From CAYOCE01 sp964402405 (GTDB lineage: Bacteria > Pseudomonadota > Alphaproteobacteria > UBA7879): a stretch of 49,644 nt of DNA. The position numbers were made by a program, and so were the translations under genes. Positions 16,341 to 24,327 of this stretch are shown one piece after another; position 1 is the stretch's first letter, and each line of letters begins with the position of its first letter. The notes under the pieces were generated by a model, which ran no database searches, was not told where the DNA came from, and saw nothing but the letters and a program-made list of their open reading frames with translations. The stretch lies in assembly GCA_964402405.1 (NCBI GenBank), contig CAYOCE010000003.1:1-49644 (forward strand), given 5' to 3'.

Positions 16341-18449
16341 TCACCCAACTATCCCCATCCACTCTTCTTCATTCAATACTTTAACTCCTAGTTTTTCAGC
16401 TGTTGTAGCTTTGCTACCAGGATCTTCGCCCACGATGACAAAATCGGTTTTTTTGGAAACCGTATTGGTGACCTTGGCCCCCAGCTTTCGCGCGATTTCC
16501 TGGGCCTCTGGCCGGGGCATATCCTTTAAGGTTCCCGTAAACACAAGGGTTTTTCCGGATAGGGGGTGATTCAATTCTGTGGCAATGGGGGCAATTTCTT
16601 GAATCTGCAGATGCTCTGCCAGTTTTTCCACCAACTCTTGATTCCGATGATCTCCCGCAAATCGACAGAGGGAATCCGCCACAATGTCCCCTACCCCTTC
16701 GATGGTTAATAACTCTTGATACGCTTCGGTCTCAATGCCTACAGACGCTTGCTTCAGCGCCCCCCACCACCCACTAAAGGTACCATAATGCTGGGCCACG
16801 ACTCGCGCTGTTACTTGGCCCACATGCCGAATTCCCAGCGCGTAAATGAATCGATCCAGAAAAATCTGGTGTTTGGCGCGGATCGCCTCGAATAGGTTTT
16901 TCGCTGATAAATCTCCCCAGCCTTCTTGTAATCGTAGGGGAGTCAGGCTTTCTTTATCGCGGGCCTCTAGTGTGAAAATATCCAACGGAGATTTGATTAA
17001 GTTTTGATCCCAGAAAAACTGAATAGACTTACCGCCCAGTCCATCAATATCAAAGGCATGTTTGGAAACAAAATGTTTCAATAATTCAACGGATTGGGCG
17101 GGGCAATTGAATCCCCCCGTACATCTAATGGCAGCTTCATCCTTTTCTCGAATCACAGAACTGCCACACGATGGACAGACCTTGGGAAACTCAAAGGGCT
17201 CTGAACGTTGCGCTGTTGATGGTAATACCTCCACTACCTGGGGAATCACGTCCCCTGCCCGCTGCACAATGACATGGTCCCCTACCCGAATATCCTTGCG
17301 AGCGAGTTCATCCTGGTTATGAAGGGTTGCCCGCGCAATCAAGGCGCCGCCAATGTTAATGGGTTCAAGATCCGCCACAGGGGTCAAAACCCCTGTCCGC
17401 CCCACTTGAATGTTAATAGCTTTTAAAACAGTTTCTCCTCGTTGTGCGGGAAATTTATAGGCAATGGCCCACCGGGGCGCCCGGGCAATGAATCCCAGTG
17501 CTGCCTGTAAATCCATGGAATTCACCTTATAGACAACCCCATCAATATCATAATCCAGCGCACTTCGCTCATGATAGACCCGCTGATAATACTGATGAAT
17601 ATCCGCAAGGTTATGACACAGCATCGTCAAATGCGCCGTAGGGAATCCCCACTCTTCCAACTGCTTCAGCAATGCCTGTTGCGTGGGAATATGGGGCAAA
17701 TTGGAACTAAGGGAATAAGCAAAAAATTTCAGAGGCCTTGCAGCTGTAATCCTAGAATCCAATTGTCTGAGAGACCCTGCTGCCGCATTCCTAGGATTGG
17801 CAAAGAGGTCCTCGCCTGCTGCCTGGCGTTCCTCATTTAGTTTTAAGAAATCTTCTTTAGATATATACACTTCCCCGCGAATCTCAATCAAATCAGGGAT
17901 GTTAGTCCCTTTTAATTTCTGGGGAATATCCTTAATAGTCTTAAAATTCAGAGTCGCATCTTCTCCTACGACTCCATCCCCTCGTGTCGTTCCTTGGATG
18001 AAGATGCCTTTTTCATACCTAAGGGACGCAGAAAGCCCATCAATTTTAGGCTCCGCAAAGCAGGGAATTTCCTGATCCATGGGCAGACCCAAAAACCGGC
18101 GTGCCCGGTCCAAAAAATCCGATAGATCTGTGTCTTTGAAAGCATTATCCAGGGACAACATAGGCGATAGATGTTTAGCTTTTGTAAACCCAGACCTAAT
18201 GGGACTTCCCACCCGTTCAGATCGGCTATCTGGACGCTTTAACTGGGGAAAGCGGGCCTCGATATCCTTTAACCGTTTTGCAAGGATATCATACCGCGCA
18301 TCAGAAATAGCCGGGGCATCCTTGTTATAATAAAGATCATCATAATAGGCGAGCAACGCCCCCAGAGACTCCAATTCCGCAGCCGCCTGGGATTCCGTTA
18401 ATTCAGCAACCGCAGGCTGTGCCTCTATATCATATTCGCGTCTATGCAT
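16341..18449 (-). CDS. ligA: NAD-dependent DNA ligase LigA
   Basis: Seals nicks in replication and repair, using NAD as AMP donor. 702 residues with the complete domain order: Ia domain (YYNKDAPAISDARYD), adenylation domain with the nucleophile Lys in AEPKIDGLSASL (about 132-143), OB fold, a four-Cys zinc finger (CPSCGSS then CTGGFNCPAQ), the HhH domain (TIEGVGDIVADSL), and a C-terminal BRCT domain (LSGKTLVFTGTL to the end). Its 3' end is duplicated at 15518-15580. It lies 3 bp after the HigA antitoxin gene, so it may share a transcript with the TA pair. Confidence 0.97.
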   Translation of the reverse strand: MHRREYDIEAQPAVAELTESQAAAELESLGALLAYYDDLYYNKDAPAISDARYDILAKRLKDIEARFPQLKRPDSRSERVGSPIRSGFTKAKHLSPMLSLDNAFKDTDLSDFLDRARRFLGLPMDQEIPCFAEPKIDGLSASLRYEKGIFIQGTTRGDGVVGEDATLNFKTIKDIPQKLKGTNIPDLIEIRGEVYISKEDFLKLNEERQAAGEDLFANPRNAAAGSLRQLDSRITAARPLKFFAYSLSSNLPHIPTQQALLKQLEEWGFPTAHLTMLCHNLADIHQYYQRVYHERSALDYDIDGVVYKVNSMDLQAALGFIARAPRWAIAYKFPAQRGETVLKAINIQVGRTGVLTPVADLEPINIGGALIARATLHNQDELARKDIRVGDHVIVQRAGDVIPQVVEVLPSTAQRSEPFEFPKVCPSCGSSVIREKDEAAIRCTGGFNCPAQSVELLKHFVSKHAFDIDGLGGKSIQFFWDQNLIKSPLDIFTLEARDKESLTPLRLQEGWGDLSAKNLFEAIRAKHQIFLDRFIYALGIRHVGQVTARVVAQHYGTFSGWWGALKQASVGIETEAYQELLTIEGVGDIVADSLCRFAGDHRNQELVEKLAEHLQIQEIAPIATELNHPLSGKTLVFTGTLKDMPRPEAQEIARKLGAKVTNTVSKKTDFVIVGEDPGSKATTAEKLGVKVLNEEEWMGIVG

Positions 18450-18452
18450 GGG

Positions 18453-18794
18453 TTATATTCTTAATAAGAAATCTTCACGGGTTTCTACTGTTAAATGTCC
18501 ATGATTAGCTTGTGTTTTAGATATCTGAATATCCACATCATAAGAAAGATGGTTCAGAAAATTAAGCAATCTTTCAGCTGTAAATCTAGAGTACTCTCCG
18601 TGCTTTAATTTAGATACATCTGGTTGTGTAATTCCCATAATTTCAGCTGCTTTCTTTTGCGTTAATTTTTTTTCTAAAATAGCTTGATGAACAAAATACG
18701 CAAGTTTTGCCTTTAATAATTCCTCTTCAGGATTTTCAAACCCCAAATCTTGAAAGACATTACCTGAACTTTCTTCAAATTCTTTATCATCCAT
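18453..18794 (-). CDS. HigA-like XRE antitoxin
   Basis: 113 residues with a helix-turn-helix, LTQKKAAEIMGITQPDVSKLKHGEYSRFT, and then LLNFLNHLSYDVDIQI, the usual pattern of XRE antitoxins paired with Gp49/HigB toxins. The start chosen is ATG 18794 (MDDKEFEE) with AGGAG before it; it overlaps the toxin stop by 8 bp. It should neutralise the toxin and repress the operon. The acidic N-terminal 40 residues precede the HTH. Confidence in the family is high; the partner call comes from synteny. Confidence 0.88.
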   Translation of the reverse strand: MDDKEFEESSGNVFQDLGFENPEEELLKAKLAYFVHQAILEKKLTQKKAAEIMGITQPDVSKLKHGEYSRFTAERLLNFLNHLSYDVDIQISKTQANHGHLTVETREDFLLRI

Positions 18795-19167
18795 TTTCCA
18801 TCTCCTGAACACATTTTAAACGATTTTTAATTAAGTCTATATCCTCTTTTGGCGTCTTAATTCCAGATTTCGATTTCTTCTGGAACACATGAAGAACATA
18901 AATCCGTTTAGCAAATTGAACCGTATACACAGCACGAAAGGTATCTGTCCTATAATCTCTTAAAATCTCATATACACCACTACCAAAGCCTTTCATCATT
19001 TTCGTATTAGAGACTCGACTTCCTATTTGGGCAAAGTATAAAGCTTGACCCATCAATCTTTTTACTTCCGCCGGAAATCCTGAAACTGCTTTCTTCGAGT
19101 TCCCCATCCAAATAATTTTCTTAGGGATGTTTTTAATTATGTCCTTTTGGTCATATATTGTCAACAT
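18787..19167 (-). CDS. HigB/Gp49-like RelE-fold toxin
   Basis: 126 residues matching the phage-derived Gp49-like (DUF891) RelE-superfamily toxins along the length: IIWMGNSKKAVSGFPAEV, YFAQIG, MKGFGSGVYEILRDY, DTFRAVYTVQFAKRIYVLHV, FQKKSKSGIKTPKEDIDLI. Such toxins are ribosome-dependent mRNA endonucleases. The toxin-first order with an overlapping XRE antitoxin is typical of HigBA. Start ATG 19167 keeps the conserved WMGNSKK segment. The site is between recN and ligA, two repair genes on the same strand. Confidence 0.88.
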   Translation of the reverse strand: MLTIYDQKDIIKNIPKKIIWMGNSKKAVSGFPAEVKRLMGQALYFAQIGSRVSNTKMMKGFGSGVYEILRDYRTDTFRAVYTVQFAKRIYVLHVFQKKSKSGIKTPKEDIDLIKNRLKCVQEMENG

Positions 19168-19218
19168 AATTTTTTCTTTCTTAGTAGCTGATTAAATTAT
19201 ATATGTTATAAACATATT

Positions 19219-20895
19219 TTATTTATCAATGCAACTACTAAGAATCAGTAACTCCCGCGCTGCCTTCCGCGCTGAATCCGAGATCACCGCCCCTGAAAGC
19301 ATCCGAGCGATTTCCTCTTCGCGAGCATCACGGGTCAATGTCGTAATGGTGGTCAGAGTTTCATTTTCTCCATGATCCTTCATCACTTTGAAATGATGAT
19401 TGGCATAACTGGCAACCTGGGGCGCATGGGTGATGGCTAGCACCTGAAAGGATTTCGAAAGTTGCCGGAGGTGCGACCCAACAGCTGCCGCAACGGCGCC
19501 CCCCATGCCACTATCAATCTCATCAAAAATCAACACGGGGGTTTCTAATTCTGCCGCTGTGATGCTTTTCAGAGCCAGCATAATCCTGGACAACTCTCCG
19601 CCGGATGCCACTTGCTTCAAGGGCATCAGAGGCTGATTCAGATTGGTTGCAATGTAAAACTCAACGGAGTACATGCCCTGGGGTCCCCATTTTTCTAGAG
19701 GAAGCTTTTCGAGCCTTACCTGAAACTGAACTTTATCCAGACACAGCGACTGCAATTCCTGATGCATCCGACTTTCAAAATTCTTAGCTGCCTTTTCCCA
19801 TATCTGATGCATCTTTTCAGCATTATCTACATAGGTCTTCATGGCTTGCTCTTCTTGAATCTTCAGATCCTTTAAATGATCTGTCCCACCATCCAGAGAT
19901 GCCAATTGAGTTTCTAATTTTTCTTGAACATCCAGCAATTCATTCACTTCACACATGTGCTTTTTAGCCAACCGTCGCAAATCAAACAGGCGGATTTCGA
20001 TGTCTTCCACATTCTCATTTTTGGAATCTTCTAAATTGTTAATTTCTTGATCCACCAGAGCGATTGCCTCTTGCAGAGGTTCGAGGGCCTGCAACAACGC
20101 CTCATAAATCTTCTGGGCATTTTTATGCTGATCCACAATCTTCACAATGGACCGACTGGCCTTTAATAATTGATCCTCCGGGGTTGTCCCCTCTCCCAAA
20201 GCCTGTTGGGTTTCAGCCATTGCCTGATAGATTTTTTGATATCCCATCAGGAACGCCCGGCGTTCCATCAACAAGGTTTCTTCATCGTCTAGGATATGCA
20301 ATGCCTTTAATTCTTGCAGATCTGCCGCTAATTCTTCCCGTCGATATTGGTTTTGTTCCAGGCTCTGCTGGGCATCTGCTAATTTTGTCTTAGCCTCTTT
20401 CCAATCTTCCCAAGCCTCTTTTACACGCTGCGCTAATTCAAGAGTTCCCCCAAAATGATTCAAGGCATTCCTATGGGTATCTTTGCTAAAGAGATGATCA
20501 AACTGGCCATGCACATCCACCAAATGACTACCTACAGTTTTGAGGGTTTCCACGCTTACAGGAATTTGGTTTAAAAAAGACTTGCCACGCCCACTGGACT
20601 GCAACGTGCGCCTGAGGATCAATCCCTCCCCATAAGATATGTCCATTTCTGTCAGGAGTGTTTTTAAGGGTTCTTTCAGATCTTCTGGACCAAAGGTGGC
20701 AATAACCTCGGCCTGGTCATATCCCTCGCGAATAAATTTAGCAGGCGGGCGTTCCCCAAGGGCAAACCCCAGGGCATTTAATAATATGGACTTCCCCGCC
20801 CCGGTCTCACCCGTCAGCACAGAAAATCCCTGATCAAAGGTCAGATCCAAGCGATCGATAATGATAATATTCTGAATGGTCAGGGTTTCTAGCAT
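19219..20895 (-). CDS. recN: DNA repair protein RecN
   Basis: An SMC-like ATPase that acts early in double-strand break repair. 558 residues: N-terminal Walker A in LTGETGAGKSILLNALGFALG (about 28-48), a central coiled-coil region (about 150-370), and a C-terminal half with the ABC signature ASGGELSRIMLALKS, Walker B LIFDEIDSGMGGAVA and AITHAPQVASYA. Complete. The ATG has AGGGGC nearby. A 50-bp sequence just upstream (20911-20960) is repeated at 21062. Confidence 0.95.
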   Translation of the reverse strand: MLETLTIQNIIIIDRLDLTFDQGFSVLTGETGAGKSILLNALGFALGERPPAKFIREGYDQAEVIATFGPEDLKEPLKTLLTEMDISYGEGLILRRTLQSSGRGKSFLNQIPVSVETLKTVGSHLVDVHGQFDHLFSKDTHRNALNHFGGTLELAQRVKEAWEDWKEAKTKLADAQQSLEQNQYRREELAADLQELKALHILDDEETLLMERRAFLMGYQKIYQAMAETQQALGEGTTPEDQLLKASRSIVKIVDQHKNAQKIYEALLQALEPLQEAIALVDQEINNLEDSKNENVEDIEIRLFDLRRLAKKHMCEVNELLDVQEKLETQLASLDGGTDHLKDLKIQEEQAMKTYVDNAEKMHQIWEKAAKNFESRMHQELQSLCLDKVQFQVRLEKLPLEKWGPQGMYSVEFYIATNLNQPLMPLKQVASGGELSRIMLALKSITAAELETPVLIFDEIDSGMGGAVAAAVGSHLRQLSKSFQVLAITHAPQVASYANHHFKVMKDHGENETLTTITTLTRDAREEEIARMLSGAVISDSARKAARELLILSSCIDK

Positions 20896-20910
20896 GCCCC
20901 TACAATTGCC

Positions 20911-20960
20911 TACTTCCTTGATAATTTCAAGATGGGATTTTTAGGCACAAAAAAAGCACC
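20911..20960. repeat. 50-bp direct repeat, copy 1 (recN upstream)
   Basis: Runs from TACTTCCTTGATAATTTC to AAAAAAAGCACC. It matches 21062-21111 with one mismatch (T to G). In this copy the terminator stem at its right end is cut: AAAAAAGCACC is present but its pairing arm is missing. Confidence 0.85.
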
Positions 20961-21061
20961 TTCAGATATTTTTTATCCCTGCAAATTTAATATTAAATGT
21001 TACAATTACAAGGATGATTAGAAGAAATTCCTCTATTAGGCCTGCTTTCGGAACTTTGATC

Positions 21062-21111
21062 TACTTCCGTGATAATTTCAAGATGGGATTTTTAGGCACA
21101 AAAAAAGCACC
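21062..21111. repeat. 50-bp direct repeat, copy 2
   Basis: A copy of 20911-20960, 151 bp away. Here the terminator hairpin that starts at its right end is complete (21101-21126). The 101 bp between the copies has no ORF. Confidence 0.85.
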
Positions 21112-21126
21112 CGGAGGTGCTTTTTT
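21101..21126 (-). terminator. Terminator of the secreted orphan at 21144
   Basis: An 11-bp perfect stem AAAAAAGCACC / GGTGCTTTTTT with a 4-nt CGGA loop, 18 bp beyond the stop codon. On the minus strand it continues with T residues, giving a canonical intrinsic terminator. Confidence 0.8.
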
Positions 21127-21143
21127 GTATAAAAGGATGATAA

Positions 21144-22061
21144 TCAATCATTATAATCATCAAGACTGAAAATTGTCTCTTGGTCATCGGGATCAATAGG
21201 AATAGCTTTATACTCACCATTCTCTTTTACTAATTCAAAAACCATGTCTGGACTACTTACCTCTACCGGTGCTTTTATCATTTCCACGAATGTCATTCCT
21301 GTTGAACGAATACTCCACACCATTTCCATCCCTTTTTGTAAAACAAGTGCACCAACATATTTCTTGATTACTGTATTACTAGTAACCTCCACCAGTTCAT
21401 CTGGGCTCAGTATTCTGGAAGGGTCATAATTCCAATTACCCTCCAGGCGCATCCCATTAACAAACTCTCCACCTGACGATCTGCATGGTCTACCTGATCC
21501 CGTAAATCCATAAGCTATGTTAGATAGCTCAATATTTTCCCCTGTTTTATTTATTAAGATAGCACGTTGAAAAAGAACGGGGTTTTCATACACAGGATCC
21601 AGACTATAACGTACGCGGCCATTTACAGTTTCCTCTAGTATATCATACCGTACCATTGGTTGCGTTATCACAGGTGTATCAATAATATGATTTCGATCTA
21701 TTACATTATCGGATAAATTACCATCTCTGTTTATAAAAAATCTGATGGTAGCTGGAAGTGTGAAGACTTGATGTACATTATTTTCGCTATTAGTTACCTC
21801 AGCCTGTTGGCGAGTAACCGTCTCTGATGCATCTGGCTCAAGAGTAGTTGACTGCCTAGTAAACGGGAGATTTCTTGTGGGATTCTCATTTTCAGGTAGA
21901 AATGCAATTTGCTCAATGGTAATAGTCCTCATTGTTGCATTAGTAACCGTTACACTTTGAAACAAATCATCATCTTGATGACTAGAGGAAGCAAAGCTAT
22001 TTCCTGTTGAGGCTAATAAAACATACCCCATCAACAAGCTTGATTTAAACAAATTTTTCAT
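21144..22061 (-). CDS. Sec-secreted orphan protein
   Basis: 305 residues, unrecognised. Signal peptide MKNLFKSSLLMGYVLLASTG with cleavage near SFA. The acidic, beta-rich mature protein seems to hold two related halves: TVTNATMRTITIEQIAFLPE near the N-terminus and AILINKTGENIELSNIAYGF in the middle, both of the form x-N-x-T-x-x-I-x-I-x-x-I-A-F. This suggests an internal repeat of a beta-sandwich. AAGGAG precedes the ATG, and an intrinsic terminator follows. Probably exported; role unknown. Confidence 0.75.
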   Translation of the reverse strand: MKNLFKSSLLMGYVLLASTGNSFASSSHQDDDLFQSVTVTNATMRTITIEQIAFLPENENPTRNLPFTRQSTTLEPDASETVTRQQAEVTNSENNVHQVFTLPATIRFFINRDGNLSDNVIDRNHIIDTPVITQPMVRYDILEETVNGRVRYSLDPVYENPVLFQRAILINKTGENIELSNIAYGFTGSGRPCRSSGGEFVNGMRLEGNWNYDPSRILSPDELVEVTSNTVIKKYVGALVLQKGMEMVWSIRSTGMTFVEMIKAPVEVSSPDMVFELVKENGEYKAIPIDPDDQETIFSLDDYND

Positions 22062-22162
22062 AAATATTCTCCTTAATTTAAAGTGTTACTAAGATACGTA
22101 TAGTAGTTTTTGAAAAGTATTCAAGGGGAAAAAATTCTAAGCGGAAAATAGAGGATAAATAC

Positions 22163-22588
22163 CTAAAGAATGGCCATCAACTTCTTAAACGTTTCATCAT
22201 CCTTTGATTTTAAAAATGCGGGAACGGTGCTTTCTGGCAAGTCATTTAGATCAAACCATTTCCATTCCCGGGCTTTTGTCGGTTCCATATTAATAACAGG
22301 TTCATTGCCCGCGTATTTCACAGCCATATGAATAAAAACAGAATGATGGGGCGGATCTGTCCAAACTTTACTAGCGACACTCAAAAATTTGGGATTTGTA
22401 ATGGTGAGGTTTGTTTCCTCCTTGACCTCTCGGATAGCGCATTCCTCAAAGGATTCACCAAATTCCAACTTCCCTCCCGGAGGCGCCCAGATGTTGGAGG
22501 CAGGGCTTTTCAGGCGATAACCCAATAGGACTTCCTTTTTGTCGTTCAGTATCAAGACAACGATACCAACGCGGGGATATTGGGTCAT
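22163..22588 (-). CDS. Nudix hydrolase, paralogue 1
   Basis: 141 residues. The Nudix box is intact, GGKLEFGESFEECAIREVKEE (Gx5Ex7REVxEE), binding Mg for hydrolysis of a nucleoside-diphosphate derivative. The opening VGIVVLILNDKKEVLLGYR and the closing EPTKAREWKWFDLNDLPE resemble MutT/GDP-mannose-hydrolase-like members; the substrate is not deducible. It is the most distant of three related genes here (others at 23086 and 23666). AAGGAAA precedes the ATG. Confidence 0.88.
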   Translation of the reverse strand: MTQYPRVGIVVLILNDKKEVLLGYRLKSPASNIWAPPGGKLEFGESFEECAIREVKEETNLTITNPKFLSVASKVWTDPPHHSVFIHMAVKYAGNEPVINMEPTKAREWKWFDLNDLPESTVPAFLKSKDDETFKKLMAIL

Positions 22589-22634
22589 TTGGATTTCCTT
22601 TCTGTAAATATTCTAACACTTTTCAAACTATCCC

Positions 22635-22644
22635 AGCGAAAGCC
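22635..22644. repeat. Left target-site duplication of the IS-like relic
   Basis: AGCGAAAGCC, identical to 23046-23055 and part of a family A palindrome arm. It abuts the outer end of the 23-bp inverted repeat. Confidence 0.75.
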
Positions 22645-23045
22645 CATAGGCATCAACTTAAGGAAAAAGTGAAGCTAAATTTCATAATTAGTATCGAGCC
22701 CTTTTCAACCTAACCCCTTTTAAAATAGAGAAATATGTGGGGACGGCAGCGAGGGGGCCTTTTCATTTTACCACATATTGGTTTTTTTAAACCACCCCGG
22801 CGAAAGCCGGGGCCCATGCAATCCCTACAATATGGATGTGGATCCCGACTTTCGTCGGGATGACCTAAAAGACCAGCTTTATCAATAATTATTTTGTTGT
22901 TTTTGCATTTTATAACTTGACAGACCTTTTGAAAATCCTTAAATATGGCATAACGCATATATGCGATGTTGGGAGACACCCTTCGCCCCCCCCTCCTTAT
23001 TTTAAGCGTATCCTGTAAAAGATTTTCCTTAAGTTGACGCCTATG
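22645..23045. mobile_element. 401-bp MITE or IS relic with IS231-like ends
   Basis: Terminal inverted repeats of 23 bp (left CATAGGCATCAACTTAAGG..., right its complement with one mismatch) are flanked by 10-bp direct repeats AGCGAAAGCC. From memory, the ends resemble those of the IS4-family IS231 group (CAT...CATCAACTTAAG), which makes 10-12 bp duplications. No transposase remains. The only long frame (MRYAIFKDFQKVCQ on the minus strand) runs into an inserted palindrome. The element thus sits within one palindromic repeat and contains another (22789-22866). Confidence 0.7.
22789..22866. repeat. Palindromic intergenic repeat, family A (copy 4)
   Basis: ACCACCCCGGCGAAAGCCGG on the left, and GGATCCCGACTTTCGTCGGG then ATGACC on the right, nested inside the IS-like relic. 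Confidence 0.8.
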
Positions 23046-23055
23046 AGCGAAAGCC
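23046..23055. repeat. Right target-site duplication of the IS-like relic
   Basis: AGCGAAAGCC, immediately outside the right inverted repeat and continuing into CGGGGTGGTCTGA, the other half of the interrupted family A palindrome. Confidence 0.75.
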
Positions 23056-23085
23056 GGGGTGGTCTGATAAGGGTAATAAAACACT

Positions 23086-23505
23086 CTACTCCATCAATGT
23101 TTTCAAAATGCCATTGCTCTTTAATTCTAGAATGCTGAAAATAGTATCCTTAGGCAATCTATTATAAGAAAACCATCTCCATTCTCGGGCCTTCGTGGGT
23201 TCCCTATTAATAAGCTTCTGCCCTCCAGGATAATAGGCTTGCATATGAATCAATACAAAATGATGGGAAGCACTCGGTAAAATGTGGGCACCAGCTGTTA
23301 CAAAAGTAACAGACTCAATATCCAGATTTGTTTCTTCTTTGGTCTCTCGGATGGCACATTCCTCAAAGGATTCGCCGAATTCCAGCTTGCCCCCCGGTGG
23401 CGCCCAAGTATTTTCGGCAGGGCTCTTGGTGCGATATCCTAATAAAAGTTCGCGTTTATCATTTAAAACAAGAACGGGCACACTAATGTGGGGCTGTGGA
23501 GTCAT
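23086..23505 (-). CDS. Nudix hydrolase, paralogue 2
   Basis: 139 residues from ATG 23505, which follows AAAGGAAA. A longer frame to 23664 would be translated from a palindromic repeat and is rejected. The Nudix box GGKLEFGESFEECAIRETKEE is complete. It shares VLNDKRELLLGYRTKSP, LIHMQAYYPGGQKLINREPT and KAREWRWFSYNRLP with paralogue 3, its closest relative. The 3' ends of both genes are also alike in DNA (ACACTCTACTCCATCA), pointing to a local duplication. Confidence 0.88.
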   Translation of the reverse strand: MTPQPHISVPVLVLNDKRELLLGYRTKSPAENTWAPPGGKLEFGESFEECAIRETKEETNLDIESVTFVTAGAHILPSASHHFVLIHMQAYYPGGQKLINREPTKAREWRWFSYNRLPKDTIFSILELKSNGILKTLME

Positions 23506-23567
23506 GTACGTGTTTCCTTTTAGTAAATACTTTTTATCTTTTAACAGGCTATTCCTCCACCCTTCCA

Positions 23568-23646
23568 GACCATCCCGTTGAAAAACGGGGTCCAATGGAT
23601 CCCGGCCTACACCAGGATGGTCTAATGACCACTTTCGTCGGGGTTC
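23568..23646. repeat. Palindromic intergenic repeat, family A (copy 5)
   Basis: GACCATCCCGTTGAAAAACGGG, then GGATCCCGGCC and a right arm CCACTTTCGTCGGGG. It lies between Nudix paralogues 2 and 3. Confidence 0.7.
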
Positions 23647-23665
23647 AATGGGGGTAATAAACACT

Positions 23666-24100
23666 CTACTCCATCACTTTTTTCAAAATCCCGTTGCTTT
23701 TTAAATGCACCAGAGAAGGCGTAAGATCCTCCGGTAAATTATCATAGGAAAACCAACGCCATTCTCTAGCTTTTGTGGGTTCTCGGTTAATGATTTTTTG
23801 TCCCCCTAAATAAGACGCCTTCATATGAAGTAGAACAATCTGATGAGGAGAGTCTGACATAATATGATTATCTACACACACAAAGGTAGGAGATTCTATA
23901 ACTAGATTTGTTTCTTCTTGGGTTTCTCGAATAGCACATATTTCAAAATCTTCGCCAAATTCTAAAGCTCCTCCGGGAGGAGACCACGAGTTACCTCCAG
24001 GATTTTTTAAACGATACCCCAATAGCAACTCTTTCTTGTCATTTAAAATAAGCACACATACACCAACACGGATTGGCTGAGCATCTCTCTCCAAGTTCAT
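23666..24100 (-). CDS. Nudix hydrolase, paralogue 3
   Basis: 144 residues with the Nudix box GGALEFGEDFEICAIRETQEE (all catalytic Glu present) and the same N- and C-terminal blocks as paralogue 2 (VCVLILNDKKELLLGYRLKN; INREPTKAREWRWFSYDNLP). Its ATG overlaps the xseB stop by 4 bp, so it is translated with the COQ9-GT-xseB operon. It may be the founder copy, because it alone is embedded in an operon. Confidence 0.88.
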   Translation of the reverse strand: MNLERDAQPIRVGVCVLILNDKKELLLGYRLKNPGGNSWSPPGGALEFGEDFEICAIRETQEETNLVIESPTFVCVDNHIMSDSPHQIVLLHMKASYLGGQKIINREPTKAREWRWFSYDNLPEDLTPSLVHLKSNGILKKVME

Positions 24101-24324
24101 ACCATCTCCGTTAATTTCATTTCCCCATCACTCCCCAGAGTGATTTTTTCAACCCGCAGCGTTGCAGCCTTTAGTTTGGACTCACAATGCTTTTTCAAGG
24201 ATGCCCCTCGTTCATAATAGGAAATGGATTCCTCAAGGGTAACCGTCCCAGCCTCTAGCTTTTGGACAATTTCCTCGAGTTTTTGTAGCGCTTCTTCAAA
24301 GCTAAGATTTTCAACGGGGTCCAT
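24097..24324 (-). CDS. xseB: Exodeoxyribonuclease VII small subunit
   Basis: 75 residues with the family core LSFEEALQKLEEIVQKLEAGTVTLEESISYYERG and then LKKHCESKL. Partner of XseA (not in this window) in single-strand exonuclease VII. It starts 3 bp after the glycosyltransferase stop and overlaps the following Nudix gene by 4 bp. Confidence 0.95.
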   Translation of the reverse strand: MDPVENLSFEEALQKLEEIVQKLEAGTVTLEESISYYERGASLKKHCESKLKAATLRVEKITLGSDGEMKLTEMV

Positions 24325-24327
24325 ATT

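Noticed and set aside
22917..22945. TTGACA with 17-nt spacing to TAAATA and a nearby palindrome CGCATATATGCG, suggesting a small RNA
   Set aside because: The -10 is poor, no terminator follows on that strand, and it is inside the IS-like relic.
22710..23084. 124-residue minus-strand frame containing GHPDESRDPH and GPGFRRGG
   Set aside because: These strings are translations of the family A palindrome; the frame lies across the IS-like relic and has no ribosome site or family.
23506..23664. N-terminal extension of Nudix paralogue 2
   Set aside because: Encoded by a palindromic repeat; ATG 23505 has a proper ribosome site.
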